DNA of 35,947 bases, taken from positions 1 through 35,947 of the forward strand of contig CASEJU010000016.1 of assembly GCA_949288335.1 (NCBI GenBank). Direction: 5' to 3'. This document shows, one piece after another, positions 7,532-16,515 of this stretch. Under the pieces are notes generated by a model, which did no database searches, was not told where the DNA came from, and worked only from the letters and a program-made list of their open reading frames with translations. The number at the start of each line of letters is the position of its first letter. Position 1 is the first letter of the stretch. Source of the DNA: an uncultured bacterium (GTDB taxonomy: Bacteria; Bacillota_I; Bacilli_A; RF39; UBA660). The position numbers and the translations under genes were made by a program.

Positions 7532-7542
7532 AAAAAGTAAAA
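7508..7542. repeat. inverted repeat over the lon promoter, possible operator
   Basis: TTTTACTTTT (7508-7517) and its exact reverse complement AAAAGTAAAA (7533-7542) are separated by 15 nt and bracket the -10 box. It is not the CIRCE or CtsR heptad pattern. In such AT-rich DNA a chance match is possible. Confidence 0.4.
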
Positions 7543-7570
7543 TTTATTTTTGTGTGAAGGGAGAAGTTTT

Positions 7571-9907
7571 ATGAATAAAAATGAATTACCAGTAATACTT
7601 TTAAGAGGAATTATTGTTCTTCCTTATGCAGAACTTAAGATAGATTTAATTGATGAACTAGACACTGAAATTATTGATATTGCAAGTAAAAATCATGATG
7701 GGTACGTACTTTTAGTTTCTCCACTTAACTATCTTGAAGAAAGAATAGAAATAAAGAAGTTACCTTCACTTGGAGTAGTGGGTAGAATAACTAAGAAAAC
7801 AATTTTACCAAACGGATGTACCCGCGTTACAATAGAAGGCCAAAGAAGGGCAATTATTAATAATTATGTTCCATATAAAGATAAAGAAGGAATTTTTGCA
7901 GGAAGTATATCAGCGCCAACAAGATACGCAATTGATGCTTCTGATGAAGAGGCGTTAATAAGGAAATTAAAGATGGAATTAGAAAATTATATTGCAATGG
8001 TTCCTTATGCGTCAAATAGTATTTTATCGGTTATTGATAACATAAACACCGTAAGTCGCCTAGCGGATGTAGTTGCAGATTACTTGCCACTTAGTTTTGA
8101 AAGAAAGTATGAGTTTTTGATGAACGTTAATCCGCATACGCGGGTAATGATGAATTTAGAAGATATTCAAAAAGAACTTGATGTGTTTGAAATTGAAAAA
8201 CGTTTAGATATAAAATTAAAAAACGAAATGGATAAGAATCAAACGGAGTATATTTTAAGAGAAAAAATTAGGCTTATTAAAGAAGAGTTGGGTGATATTT
8301 CGTCTAAAGATGAAGAAGTAGAAGAATTACGAAACAAAATAAATAAGCTTAAATGTCCGAAAAACATTACAAAAAAATTAAAACGTGAATTAAAAAAATA
8401 TGAATCAACGCCATCTGCATCTCCAGAAGTTGGCATAATTAGAAATTACATTGATGTTTTAATTAATTTACCATGGAATACCACAACTAAAGATAACACG
8501 GATTTGGTTAAGGTAAAAGACGTGCTTGATAAATCTCATTACGGACTTGAAGACGTAAAAGAAAGAATAATAGAGTATTTAGCGGTTAAAAAAAGAAGTG
8601 TATCTAACACATCACCTATAATTTGTTTGGTGGGGCCTCCAGGAGTTGGTAAGACATCACTTGCCAAATCAATCGCTGATGCGATGGGAAGAAAGTTCGT
8701 TAAAATATCCGTAGGTGGAGTAAATGATCCGGCTGAAATAATCGGACACCGAAGAACTTACATGGGAGCTAATCCAGGTAGGATAATAAACGCACTTAAA
8801 AAATCTGGCTCTAATAACCCGGTGTTTTTAATTGATGAAGTAGATAAAATGACCAAGGACATTAAAGGTGATCCAGCAAGTAGTTTACTTGAGGTTCTAG
8901 ATAAAGAGCAAAACGATAGATTTTATGATAATTACGTTGAAGAGCCTTATGACTTATCTAAGGTTATGTTTATCTTAACCGCTAATTATCAAGACCAGAT
9001 TCCAGCCGAGTTAAAAGATAGGTTAGAAATAATAAACCTATCTAGTTACACTGAGTATGAAAAACTATTTATTGCAAAAAAACATTTAATACCAATTACT
9101 TTAAAAGAATATGCACTAGATAAAGAAAACATAAAGTTTTCAGACGACATAATTTTATCGATTATAAAAAATTATACAAAAGAAGCTGGAGTTCGTGAAC
9201 TTCAAAGGGTTATTAATAAAGTAATTAGAAGATACGTAATGAAAATGCTTGAGGAAAAAAAGGATAGTATAAACGTTAAGGTAACGGATAAAAAAATCTT
9301 AGAATACTTAGGAAAACCTAAGTTTGAAAGTAGCAGTTTTCTTTCAAGTGACACACCAGGCGTTGTAAATGGACTTGCTTATACTAGTTTCGGTGGTGAT
9401 ATATTACCCATTGAGGTTGTAACTTATGAATCTAGTGACAACGTTAAACTAACTGGTAATTTAGGTGAGGTTATGAAAGAAAGCGCCTTAATTGCACTGG
9501 GACATATTAAAAGTAACGCTAAAAAGTATAAAGTTGACTTATCTAAACTAGAGAATACTTGCATTCATATAAACGCGATTGAAACAGCGATTAAAAAAGA
9601 TGGTCCTTCTGCTGGTGTTGCACTTACTACCGCAATAATAAGTAGTTTAACAAAAAAAGTAGTGCCAAACACTTACGCCATGACCGGGGAAATGACTTTA
9701 ACTGGCAAAGTTTTACCAATTGGTGGATTAAAAGAAAAATCAATCGGAGCTTACGCAGCGGGCGTTAAAAACATAATTATACCTAAAAAGAACGAACCTG
9801 ATATAGATGATATTCCAAAGGAAGTAAGAAGTAAGTTAAACATAATAATGGTAGATAATTACCAAGAAATATATGATGAGTTATTTGTAAAAAATAAGAA
9901 AAGTTAA
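7571..9907 (+). CDS. lon: ATP-dependent protease Lon (LonA type)
   Basis: From ATG 7571 the protein has 778 residues, typical of bacterial LonA. An in-frame TTG at 7550 is rejected because GGGAG just before 7571 fits this ATG. The N-terminal substrate-binding domain starts LPVILLRGIIVLPYAEL. It is followed by a coiled coil (about 205-270) and the AAA+ module with Walker A GPPGVGKTSLAKS and Walker B VFLIDEVDKM. The protease domain has the catalytic serine in KDGPSAGVALTTA and the catalytic lysine in LPIGGLKEKSIGA. Lon degrades damaged and regulatory proteins in the cytosol. It has its own strong promoter and a strong terminator. Confidence 0.98.
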   Translation: MNKNELPVILLRGIIVLPYAELKIDLIDELDTEIIDIASKNHDGYVLLVSPLNYLEERIEIKKLPSLGVVGRITKKTILPNGCTRVTIEGQRRAIINNYVPYKDKEGIFAGSISAPTRYAIDASDEEALIRKLKMELENYIAMVPYASNSILSVIDNINTVSRLADVVADYLPLSFERKYEFLMNVNPHTRVMMNLEDIQKELDVFEIEKRLDIKLKNEMDKNQTEYILREKIRLIKEELGDISSKDEEVEELRNKINKLKCPKNITKKLKRELKKYESTPSASPEVGIIRNYIDVLINLPWNTTTKDNTDLVKVKDVLDKSHYGLEDVKERIIEYLAVKKRSVSNTSPIICLVGPPGVGKTSLAKSIADAMGRKFVKISVGGVNDPAEIIGHRRTYMGANPGRIINALKKSGSNNPVFLIDEVDKMTKDIKGDPASSLLEVLDKEQNDRFYDNYVEEPYDLSKVMFILTANYQDQIPAELKDRLEIINLSSYTEYEKLFIAKKHLIPITLKEYALDKENIKFSDDIILSIIKNYTKEAGVRELQRVINKVIRRYVMKMLEEKKDSINVKVTDKKILEYLGKPKFESSSFLSSDTPGVVNGLAYTSFGGDILPIEVVTYESSDNVKLTGNLGEVMKESALIALGHIKSNAKKYKVDLSKLENTCIHINAIETAIKKDGPSAGVALTTAIISSLTKKVVPNTYAMTGEMTLTGKVLPIGGLKEKSIGAYAAGVKNIIIPKKNEPDIDDIPKEVRSKLNIIMVDNYQEIYDELFVKNKKS

Positions 9908-9925
9908 CATTTTCTTATTTTTTTT
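9892..9925 (+). terminator. intrinsic terminator after lon
   Basis: AAATAAGAAAA (9892-9902), loop GTTAACA, TTTTCTTATTT (9910-9920), then more T. The next gene begins only 50 nt downstream without a clear promoter. Confidence 0.75.
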
Positions 9926-9956
9926 GCATACATTTTAACAGAATGGAGATGATTAT

Positions 9957-10682
9957 ATGAAACAAATAATACCTTTTGTAAAAGATATAAGTTTGTCAAC
10001 TAAAATATCAGAGATAACTAGCATTGCTTTAGAACATAATCTTACGATGGAAAATGATGATTCTATCGTTGGTAATTTTACTATTAGTGGTAAATATAAA
10101 ATAAACGAAATAAGCATAAATGAAGAGGTGTTTGAAAAAGTAATACCATTTGATATTACTTTAGACGATAAGTATGATGCTAGTAAGGTTAAAATAGATA
10201 TAGATGATTTTTACTACGAAATAATTAATGATGAATATTTAAGAGTACATATTGATGTTTTGGTTAATAATTTAGTTTATTTAAAAAAAGATGAAGAAAT
10301 CATTAAGGAAAACAATAAGAATAATGACTTAAATGAGGCTGTTTTCTTAAATGATGTTTCTGATGATTTGATAGAAAAAGAAAATAATAATAAAGGTGAT
10401 GAAAGAAAAGTGATGGAAGAAAAAGAAATTATAAATGAGAATACCAAAGAAAATGAAGATGTAACCATAAAAAGTGAAGAAAACATAGTAAATGATTTAT
10501 CATCTAATTTTCTTAATAGTGAAGAAAAGTACGTGTGCTATAAAGTTCATATCGTAAGAGAACAAGAAACCATAGAACAAATAAAGGAAAAATACGAAGT
10601 AACTGATGAAGAACTAGCTAAATATAATGATTTAGAAAACATTATGATAGGAACGAAATTAATAATTCCGTCTAACGAATGA
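9957..10682 (+). CDS. spoVID: SpoVID-like spore coat morphogenetic protein with C-terminal LysM domain
   Basis: The 241-residue protein matches SpoVID at both ends. The N-terminal SPOCS-like domain (about 1-105) has IVGNFTISGKYKI, IPFDITLDD and VKIDIDDFYYEI, followed by RVHIDVLV. A very acidic, low-complexity linker (about 110-185) follows, much shorter than in B. subtilis. The C-terminal LysM (about 192-239) reads YKVHIVREQETIEQIKEKYEV and ends GTKLIIPSNE. In B. subtilis SpoVID localises coat proteins to the forespore and its LysM binds lipid II. The stop overlaps the next start (ATGA), and that gene is a YsxE homologue, exactly the B. subtilis spoVID-ysxE pair. GGAGATGATT precedes the ATG. 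Confidence 0.85.
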   Translation: MKQIIPFVKDISLSTKISEITSIALEHNLTMENDDSIVGNFTISGKYKINEISINEEVFEKVIPFDITLDDKYDASKVKIDIDDFYYEIINDEYLRVHIDVLVNNLVYLKKDEEIIKENNKNNDLNEAVFLNDVSDDLIEKENNNKGDERKVMEEKEIINENTKENEDVTIKSEENIVNDLSSNFLNSEEKYVCYKVHIVREQETIEQIKEKYEVTDEELAKYNDLENIMIGTKLIIPSNE

Positions 10683-11602
10683 ATAATAAAGTATTAAGGC
10701 AAAAAATAAGGTCTTTAGGTATTAGTGTTAAACGTTATGAATTTTATAAAAACGCGGTTATATATAAAGATGCTAAAGAAAAAAAGCACGTAATTAAAAA
10801 AAACGATTGTAACATATTAGAAAAATATAATTATTTAAACTCAAGAGGTTTCGGGTATTTACCTAGGTTGGAGTATGTTGATAATGACGTTTATGTATAT
10901 GAATACGTAAAAGATACTAATACTCCTTTAGAACAAAAAATGAGCGACATTATAAAAATGGATGCTCTTCTTCATAATAAAACGGTCTATTATAAAGAAG
11001 CATCACTTGATGAAATAAAAGAAACGTATGAAAATTTAAGAGGAAAAATAGATGATACCTTTAATTATTATTATGATGTTATTACTATGATAGAAGGTGA
11101 AGTTTACATGTCTCCGGCTAATTATTTGTTAGCTAGAAATTGTTCTTTAATATTTTCATGCCTTAATTTTTGTAAAAAAACCTTAGATGAATGGTATGAT
11201 ATAATGAAAAACAAACTAAAAAAAAGGGTTGTTTTACTTCATAATGATTTAGCTAAAGACCATTTAATAAGGTCGGATGAAAACGTGTTAATAAGTTGGA
11301 ATAAATCGGTGAGAGACTTACCGATTTATGATTTTATAAAACTATATAAAAATAATTACGCTGATTATGATTTTAATCATTTATATAAAGAATATGTAAA
11401 GAAATTTCCTCTTACTATAGAAGAAAGAAAGTTGTTATTTATAATTTTGTTTATACCACCGAGACTTGATTTTAGTCTTTCTGAAATGAAACGTACGATA
11501 AACATATCCAAATTATGCAATTACTTAATTACAACGGACATGTTATTTATGGAAAATGAGGCAAAAAATTCCGAAGAACAAAATAATAAGGTCTACGAAT
11601 AA
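10679..11602 (+). CDS. ysxE: CotS/YsxE-family spore coat kinase-like protein
   Basis: The 307-residue protein has the aminoglycoside-phosphotransferase/CotS fold pattern. The N lobe runs about 1-80 (IRSLGISVKRYEFYKNAVIY, then YVYEYV). The C lobe has VVLLHNDLAKDHLIRSDENV near residues 197-216 (the catalytic-loop H-x-D), followed by LISWNKSVRDLPIYDFIKLY. At the position of the usual metal-binding 'IDFD' aspartate the sequence reads ISWN, so it is probably a pseudokinase. It is coupled to spoVID by an ATGA overlap. With valS the next conserved gene downstream, the order spoVID-ysxE-valS of B. subtilis is kept. YsxE is spore-associated there, but its biochemical role is unknown. Its 3' end is overlapped by an opposite-strand gene. 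Confidence 0.75.
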   Translation: MNNKVLRQKIRSLGISVKRYEFYKNAVIYKDAKEKKHVIKKNDCNILEKYNYLNSRGFGYLPRLEYVDNDVYVYEYVKDTNTPLEQKMSDIIKMDALLHNKTVYYKEASLDEIKETYENLRGKIDDTFNYYYDVITMIEGEVYMSPANYLLARNCSLIFSCLNFCKKTLDEWYDIMKNKLKKRVVLLHNDLAKDHLIRSDENVLISWNKSVRDLPIYDFIKLYKNNYADYDFNHLYKEYVKKFPLTIEERKLLFIILFIPPRLDFSLSEMKRTINISKLCNYLITTDMLFMENEAKNSEEQNNKVYE

Positions 11603-11731
11603 CAAAAAAACATGAAATCTAGCACAAAGTATTAAGGTAAGAATAGCTTGATAAAACGTAATCACACAAAAAACTACAACTAATATAACATACTTTGTTA
11701 ACCCACCGAAAAAGAAATTATTTGGTCGCAT
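11543..11731 (-). CDS. small two-helix membrane protein, unknown
   Basis: The frame starts at ATG 11731 on the minus strand (62 residues; an ATG at 11740 is less well placed). AAAGGTGAT lies 5-13 nt upstream, the same ribosome binding site used by xseA, and a TTAGCA-18-TATAAT promoter precedes it. The protein starts MRPNNFFFGGLTK, then has two hydrophobic segments (about 14-36 and 39-60) and ends in HK. The last 60 nt overlap the end of the ysxE gene on the opposite strand. The overlap and hydrophobic composition leave room for a chance ORF, but the initiation signals argue for a real gene. Function unknown. Confidence 0.6.
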   Translation of the reverse strand: MRPNNFFFGGLTKYVILVVVFCVITFYQAILTLILCARFHVFLLFVDLIILFFGIFCLIFHK

Positions 11732-11749
11732 GATAATCACCTTTACTTT

Positions 11750-11779
11750 ATTATATGTACATAAAGGTTTATTTGCTAA
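11750..11779 (-). promoter_or_regulatory. minus-strand promoter for the small membrane protein
   Basis: On the minus strand TTAGCA (11774-11779), 18 nt, TATAAT (11750-11755). The -35 is a 4/6 match. Confidence 0.5.
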
Positions 11780-11808
11780 CCATATTTTTATAAAAATATG
11801 GTTTTTTT
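11779..11808 (+). terminator. palindromic terminator upstream of the orphan pseudopilin
   Basis: A perfect 24-nt palindrome, 11779-11802 (arms ACCATATTTTTA/TAAAAATATGGT), followed by seven T (11802-11808). It is suited to end ysxE-strand transcripts. Stem is nearly all A-T, so it is moderate. Confidence 0.6.
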
Positions 11809-11851
11809 AGTTAAAAAATGTTATTATATATTAAGAATAGGAGAGAATCTT

Positions 11852-13123
11852 ATGTTAAACAATAAAGGTTTTGCAGTAACAACTATATTATATACACTTT
11901 TAATTGTTTTTTTAATGTTCTTAGGCGCGGCACTTGCTCAGTTTTCTTCGTCTAGTAGCATTATCGGTAAAGCAAATGATGACTTAATAAATGGTACTAA
12001 ACTAGAAGCAAAACAAGTTAAAGTGAAAGATGTTAGTCTATGGTATAACACTAATACCATTGTAAAAATTAACAGTAGGTACGGTACAATGTATTTCCCA
12101 AGAGATTTTTATGAGTATAATAATGATACTGCTGCTATTGGTAATGCAAAAAATAATGGTATATATAAAAATATAAAGGTAGAATGCCTTAATCCTAGCA
12201 CTAATATTTATGGTACTTGTACTGGTTTAAATATTAAAGATAACGGTGATCACTCTTATGATCCCGGAACCTCAATAATAGACTTAGATAATGAAGAAGA
12301 TAAAGAAATATTTATGAAAGCAAAGAATGATTTGAAATCTTTAGGCAAAGAAATTTATGATAACAATTTATTAGAAAAAATGGTTGTAGATGGTAGTACC
12401 ATAAGGGAAAGGATAAATGAATCAGGTGATACACTTAGTATTTCAGATATAGTTTATGAAGGTTTGCCTTTAGATGATATCATTGATTATGTACCAAGTA
12501 CTGATGTGATTAATGGATTATTATCGGAGGTAGAGTTTACTTTAAGTTACCAAAGTATAGAACAATACTTTCCAAATATTATGTTTGAAGCACTAGATGA
12601 AATAAGAAACTCAGCTAGCTTGTCACATGATCAGTTTACCCTTGATGATTTGTATAACATGAATACTTATGTTGTAACAATTACTTTAAAACTTAAAAAT
12701 TCAATCGAGATAAATGGTAATAATGTAGATAAACTTAGTTATAGTATTCCAGATGTATTTTATGTTGCTAAAAGTATAACAAATGTTGATGAAGAATATG
12801 CTTATACAGGAATTTTATATTTTTTAAAATGTTCTGAATCTATAAATGAAGCACAAAATAAATATTTAAGCCTTATAGAATTATCAAAACAAATGAACGA
12901 AGGTGTTTTTTCAAGTGCATATGCGGAAGAATATGACTTATTTGGACATGAATTATTAGTTTTTAATACAATAGATACTAATAATGATAAAGAATCACGT
13001 TATTTAGAATCCATAAAAGATGGTAAAATTGGTGTCGTTGGTGTTAAAAACTTTTTAAAGGTTAGTGATAATATAAATGATGATATAAGTGTATCACTAA
13101 ATTTATATAATTTATATGAATAA
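11852..13123 (+). CDS. orphan large prepilin-like protein lacking Glu at +5
   Basis: Starting at ATG 11852 (AGGAGAGA upstream; an earlier in-frame ATG at 11798 lacks a site), the 423-residue protein begins MLNNKGFAVTTILYTLLIVFLMFLG. This is a class III signal with cleavage expected after NNKG, then one hydrophobic helix. Position +5 of the mature protein is Thr, not the Glu of ordinary pilins. Large pseudopilins without Glu5 (GspK/PilX type, ComGG) cap the tip of pilus-like fibres. The rest is an acidic, serine/aspartate-rich extracellular domain with two cysteines near residues 110 and 118 (EC.....IYGTCTG). It would be processed by the PilD at 24268. Function as a minor tip pilin is inference. 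Confidence 0.65.
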   Translation: MLNNKGFAVTTILYTLLIVFLMFLGAALAQFSSSSSIIGKANDDLINGTKLEAKQVKVKDVSLWYNTNTIVKINSRYGTMYFPRDFYEYNNDTAAIGNAKNNGIYKNIKVECLNPSTNIYGTCTGLNIKDNGDHSYDPGTSIIDLDNEEDKEIFMKAKNDLKSLGKEIYDNNLLEKMVVDGSTIRERINESGDTLSISDIVYEGLPLDDIIDYVPSTDVINGLLSEVEFTLSYQSIEQYFPNIMFEALDEIRNSASLSHDQFTLDDLYNMNTYVVTITLKLKNSIEINGNNVDKLSYSIPDVFYVAKSITNVDEEYAYTGILYFLKCSESINEAQNKYLSLIELSKQMNEGVFSSAYAEEYDLFGHELLVFNTIDTNNDKESRYLESIKDGKIGVVGVKNFLKVSDNINDDISVSLNLYNLYE

Positions 13124-13130
13124 TTAGTTA

Positions 13131-13159
13131 TTGAAAATTAATTTAATCTTTGGTATACT
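13131..13159 (+). promoter_or_regulatory. promoter of the valS T-box transcript
   Basis: TTGAAA (13131-13136), 17 nt, TATACT (13154-13159) preceded by TGG (extended -10). Confidence 0.75.
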
Positions 13160-13164
13160 ATTAT

Positions 13165-13399
13165 TACTTTATAAAAAAAGCTTTGATCAAGAGGAGTAAT
13201 CTAATTATTTATTAAAGAGAGCAAGTGCTTGGTGTGAACTTGTATAAATTTTAGCTGAAGGTAGCTTGGGAGCTTAATTATTGAAAGTAAGTAGATAATT
13301 ACGTTTACCACGTTAAGGTAATAAGTTGCATATCTTTTGATATGAATTAAGGTGGTACCGTGGGAATAGTCTCATCCTTTTTAAAGGATGAGATTTTTT
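13165..13399 (+). promoter_or_regulatory. T-box riboswitch leader of valS (tRNA-Val sensing)
   Basis: The leader has the standard T-box parts. An AG-box-like AGAGGAGTAATC is followed by GAGAGCAAGTGCTTGGTGTGAA (start of stem I with its distal signals). CTGAAGGTAGC has a GTA codon at 13261-13263 as the likely specifier for valine. The T-box sequence AAGGTGGTACCGTGGGAATAG spans about 13349-13369, and the terminator CTCATCCTTT/AAAGGATGAG (13371-13392) is followed by six T. Uncharged tRNA-Val pairs with the specifier and with the GGTGG bulge and favours the antiterminator, so valS is made when valine is short. The exact upstream limit is uncertain. Confidence 0.93.
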
Positions 13400-13482
13400 A
13401 ATATTTTAAAGGTGCAATTACAATATGAACTTTAATATTAAAAAAACATGTGTTTTCAACATCATGGAAAGGGAGGATAATA

Positions 13483-16035
13483 ATGTTAGAAAAAAAGTAT
13501 AATCATAAACAGGTAGAAGAAGGAAAGTATGAAAATTGGTTAAAGCATAATTATTTTAATGCCGGCGATTTAACGAAAGAGGCTTTTTCAATAGTTATTC
13601 CACCACCTAACGTAACAGGCAAGCTTCACTTGGGTCATGCTTGGAATACTACTTTACAGGATATAATAATTCGTTATAAAAAGATGGACGGATATGATGC
13701 ATTATGGCTTCCTGGTATGGATCATGCGGCTATTGCAACCGAAGTTAAAGTAGTGGAAAGATTAAAAGAAAATGGTATAAATAAACGTGATTTAGGTCGT
13801 GAGGGATTTTTAGAAAAAGCTTTTGAGTGGAAGGATGAGTATGCTAAAACAATAAGACAGCAGTGGGGAAAGCTAGGACTTGCACTTGATTATTCAAAAG
13901 AAAGATTTACGCTTGATGATGGTATGGCAAAAGCCGTTAAAAAAGTTTTTGTTGATTATTATAATGAAGGAATTATATACCGAGGGGAGCGTATTATAAA
14001 CTGGGATCCAGTACAAAAAACGGCCCTTTCAAATGAAGAGGTTATATATAAAGATATTGAGGGAGCATTTTACCATATTAAGTATTTTATAGAAGGAACA
14101 AATGATTACTTAGAAGTTGCAACAACCAGGCCTGAGACCTTATTTGGAGACACTGCCGTTGCGGTAAACCCAAAAGATGAAAGATATAATAAATTAATAG
14201 GTAAAAACGTTATTTTACCTATTGTTAATAAGTTAATTCCGGTTATTGGAGATGAGCATGCTGATCCAGCATTTGGAACTGGTGTTGTTAAGATAACTCC
14301 CGCTCATGATCCTAACGATTTTGAGGTTGGAAAACGCCATAATTTACCTTTCGTAGTTGTTATGAATGAGGATGCTACCATGAATGAGAATGCGGGTATT
14401 TATGAAGGCATGGATAGGTTTTTATGCAGAAAAAAACTTGTATCTGATTTAAAGGACGCTGATCTTTTAATTAAAGTAAAGAAAATAACTCATAGCGTAG
14501 GACATTCTGAAAGAACCGGCGTAATGATTGAGCCTTATTTATCTAAACAATGGTTTGTTAGGATGGATGAACTTTCTAGACGGGTTTTAGAAAATCAAAA
14601 AGATAAAGATAGCAAAATTAATTTCGTACCAAAAAGATTTGAAAAAATTTTAAATAATTGGATGAGCAATTGCCATGATTGGTGTATTTCAAGACAGCTT
14701 TGGTGGGGACACAGAATTCCTGCTTGGTATAAGAATGATGATGTATACGTTGGAGTTGATGCTCCAAAAGAAGAAGGTTGGGTTCAAGATGAAGACGTTT
14801 TAGATACCTGGTTTTCATCAGCTTTATGGCCTTTTGCAACGCTTGGTTGGCCGGATGATACTGATGATTTAAAAAGATATTTTCCAAATGACGTTTTGGT
14901 AACTGGTTATGATATTATCTTTTTCTGGGTATGCAGAATGGCTTTTCAGTCTTTAAAATTAACTGGTAAAAGGCCGTTTAAAGATTGTCTTATTCATGGT
15001 CTTATAAGGGATAAAAACGGACGTAAGATGTCTAAATCACTTGGTAACGGAGTAGATCCAATGGACGTTATTGATGAGTATGGAGCAGATTCACTACGTT
15101 GGTTTTTAACGACTAACGCAGCAGCTGGACAAGATTTAAGGTATGATGAAGATAAGGTTAAGGCAACATGGAATTTCATTAATAAGGTATGGAATGCATC
15201 AAGGTATGTTTTAATAAATACAGAAGGATTAAAACAAATCGATTTAAACGCGTTAAACGCAAGTGATAAATGGATTTTATCAAAGTTAAATAAGGTTATA
15301 AAAAACGTTAGAAAAAGCATGGATAAATATGATTTTAACGTTGTTGGAAAAGTTCTTTATAAATTTATTTGGGAAGATTTTTGCGATGTTTACATAGAAT
15401 ATAGTAAGTCATATTTAAATGATTATTCAACTAAGTCTACTTTGGTTTTTGTATTAACGTGCATATTAAAAATGCTTCATCCTTTCATGCCGTACGTAAC
15501 TGATGAAATTTATGATTCACTACCTGTAAAAGAAAGTTCTAACATAATTCTTTCAAAATATCCTACTTATGATAAAAGCATGATTTTTGAAAAAGAAGAA
15601 AAAGAAATAGATATCTTAACCGAGGTAATAAAAGAAGTGCGTAACGCAAAGAATGAATACAACATACCAAAAGGCTTTGGAATTATAAATAATTTTGATA
15701 ATAATAAGCATATAATTGACAATAATAAAGATGTGTTGACAAGGATTTTAAAATGTGATATCATATTATCTTCGTTTGATGGTGCATCTTTGATAGATTT
15801 AGCGTTTTCTTCTGGTAAGTTAACTATTTGTTACGAAGCCTTGGAATCTAAAGAAAACGTAGATGCACTTTTAAAAGAACGTAATGAGTTAGAAGAGAGT
15901 ATAAAAAGAAGAAAAAAACTTTTATCTAACGAAAGATACGTAAATAATGCACCGGCTTTCGTTGTTAGTGCGGAAAAAGAAAAATTATTTGACGAAGAAA
16001 ACAAATTGAAAAACATTTTGGATAAATTAAAGTAA
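13483..16035 (+). CDS. valS: valyl-tRNA synthetase
   Basis: This class I synthetase has 850 residues from ATG 13483 (GGGAGG at 13471; the in-frame start at 13450 lacks a site). The HIGH motif is [17 protein letters not shown] near residues 39-55, the KMSKS motif is [11 protein letters not shown] near residues 514-524. The CP1 editing domain lies between them ([17 protein letters not shown]). The anticodon-binding domain follows, and the C-terminal coiled coil of ValRS ends the protein ([20 protein letters not shown]). It charges tRNA-Val and hydrolyses Thr-tRNA-Val. Expression is under the T-box leader. Placement after spoVID-ysxE matches B. subtilis, though folC is missing. Confidence 0.98.
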   Translation: MLEKKYNHKQVEEGKYENWLKHNYFNAGDLTKEAFSIVIPPPNVTGKLHLGHAWNTTLQDIIIRYKKMDGYDALWLPGMDHAAIATEVKVVERLKENGINKRDLGREGFLEKAFEWKDEYAKTIRQQWGKLGLALDYSKERFTLDDGMAKAVKKVFVDYYNEGIIYRGERIINWDPVQKTALSNEEVIYKDIEGAFYHIKYFIEGTNDYLEVATTRPETLFGDTAVAVNPKDERYNKLIGKNVILPIVNKLIPVIGDEHADPAFGTGVVKITPAHDPNDFEVGKRHNLPFVVVMNEDATMNENAGIYEGMDRFLCRKKLVSDLKDADLLIKVKKITHSVGHSERTGVMIEPYLSKQWFVRMDELSRRVLENQKDKDSKINFVPKRFEKILNNWMSNCHDWCISRQLWWGHRIPAWYKNDDVYVGVDAPKEEGWVQDEDVLDTWFSSALWPFATLGWPDDTDDLKRYFPNDVLVTGYDIIFFWVCRMAFQSLKLTGKRPFKDCLIHGLIRDKNGRKMSKSLGNGVDPMDVIDEYGADSLRWFLTTNAAAGQDLRYDEDKVKATWNFINKVWNASRYVLINTEGLKQIDLNALNASDKWILSKLNKVIKNVRKSMDKYDFNVVGKVLYKFIWEDFCDVYIEYSKSYLNDYSTKSTLVFVLTCILKMLHPFMPYVTDEIYDSLPVKESSNIILSKYPTYDKSMIFEKEEKEIDILTEVIKEVRNAKNEYNIPKGFGIINNFDNNKHIIDNNKDVLTRILKCDIILSSFDGASLIDLAFSSGKLTICYEALESKENVDALLKERNELEESIKRRKKLLSNERYVNNAPAFVVSAEKEKLFDEENKLKNILDKLK

Positions 16036-16051
16036 GGATAGGTGGTTTTGG

Positions 16052-16495
16052 ATGAGCATGATTGATTGCATAAACACACGTGAGAAAAACAGAAGAATAA
16101 AAAGATATGAGGATTCGGTTGAGTTGGCTTTTTTTGAAAAGGTTTTAATGAAATACGTTCCTTATATAAATGATTTAAAGTATCAAAATAATCAAGGCGA
16201 AATAATTTTAAACGAGGATGATCAAGCATATTTTAGCGCCTTAAAAGAAAACTATGAGTATGTTGCAAAAACGGCAGCATCTGATGATTGGGGTTCTTCG
16301 GATGAATTGTCTCATACTTTTGCTTTATACGTATCCGTTGGTTTAATAATTTTAAAAAATGGTATTTTCTTGATTAACAAAAACGAATTATTAAAGAAAA
16401 TGGATGAATATAATGAATATCAAAAGCTTAAACGTACTTCGTTTGAAGATGAACAAATGGACAATGGTATTCAATACACTATTTCAAAAAAATAG
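16052..16495 (+). CDS. hypothetical protein between valS and proS
   Basis: The 147-residue protein is not recognised. It is mainly helical and charged (MSMIDCINTREKNRRIKRYED at the start), with a central FALYVSVGLIILKNGIFLI stretch that is hydrophobic but short for a secure membrane helix. The C terminus DEQMDNGIQYTISKK is polar. AGGTGG (16040-16045) six nt before ATG supports this start. It is 16 nt after valS, so it is likely in the T-box-controlled transcript, and a good terminator overlaps its stop. No catalytic motif is seen. Confidence 0.75.
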   Translation: MSMIDCINTREKNRRIKRYEDSVELAFFEKVLMKYVPYINDLKYQNNQGEIILNEDDQAYFSALKENYEYVAKTAASDDWGSSDELSHTFALYVSVGLIILKNGIFLINKNELLKKMDEYNEYQKLKRTSFEDEQMDNGIQYTISKK

Positions 16496-16514
16496 AAGCT
16501 CGGGCTTCTTTTTT
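16494..16514 (+). terminator. intrinsic terminator of the valS operon
   Basis: AGAAGC (16494-16499), loop TCGG, GCTTCT (16504-16509), then T run. Confidence 0.8.
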
Positions 16515-16515
16515 C

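Noticed and set aside
15831-16229. 132-codon minus-strand ORF over the valS end and the next gene
   Set aside because: It runs antisense to two good genes and has no binding site; the junction is explained by the plus-strand operon.
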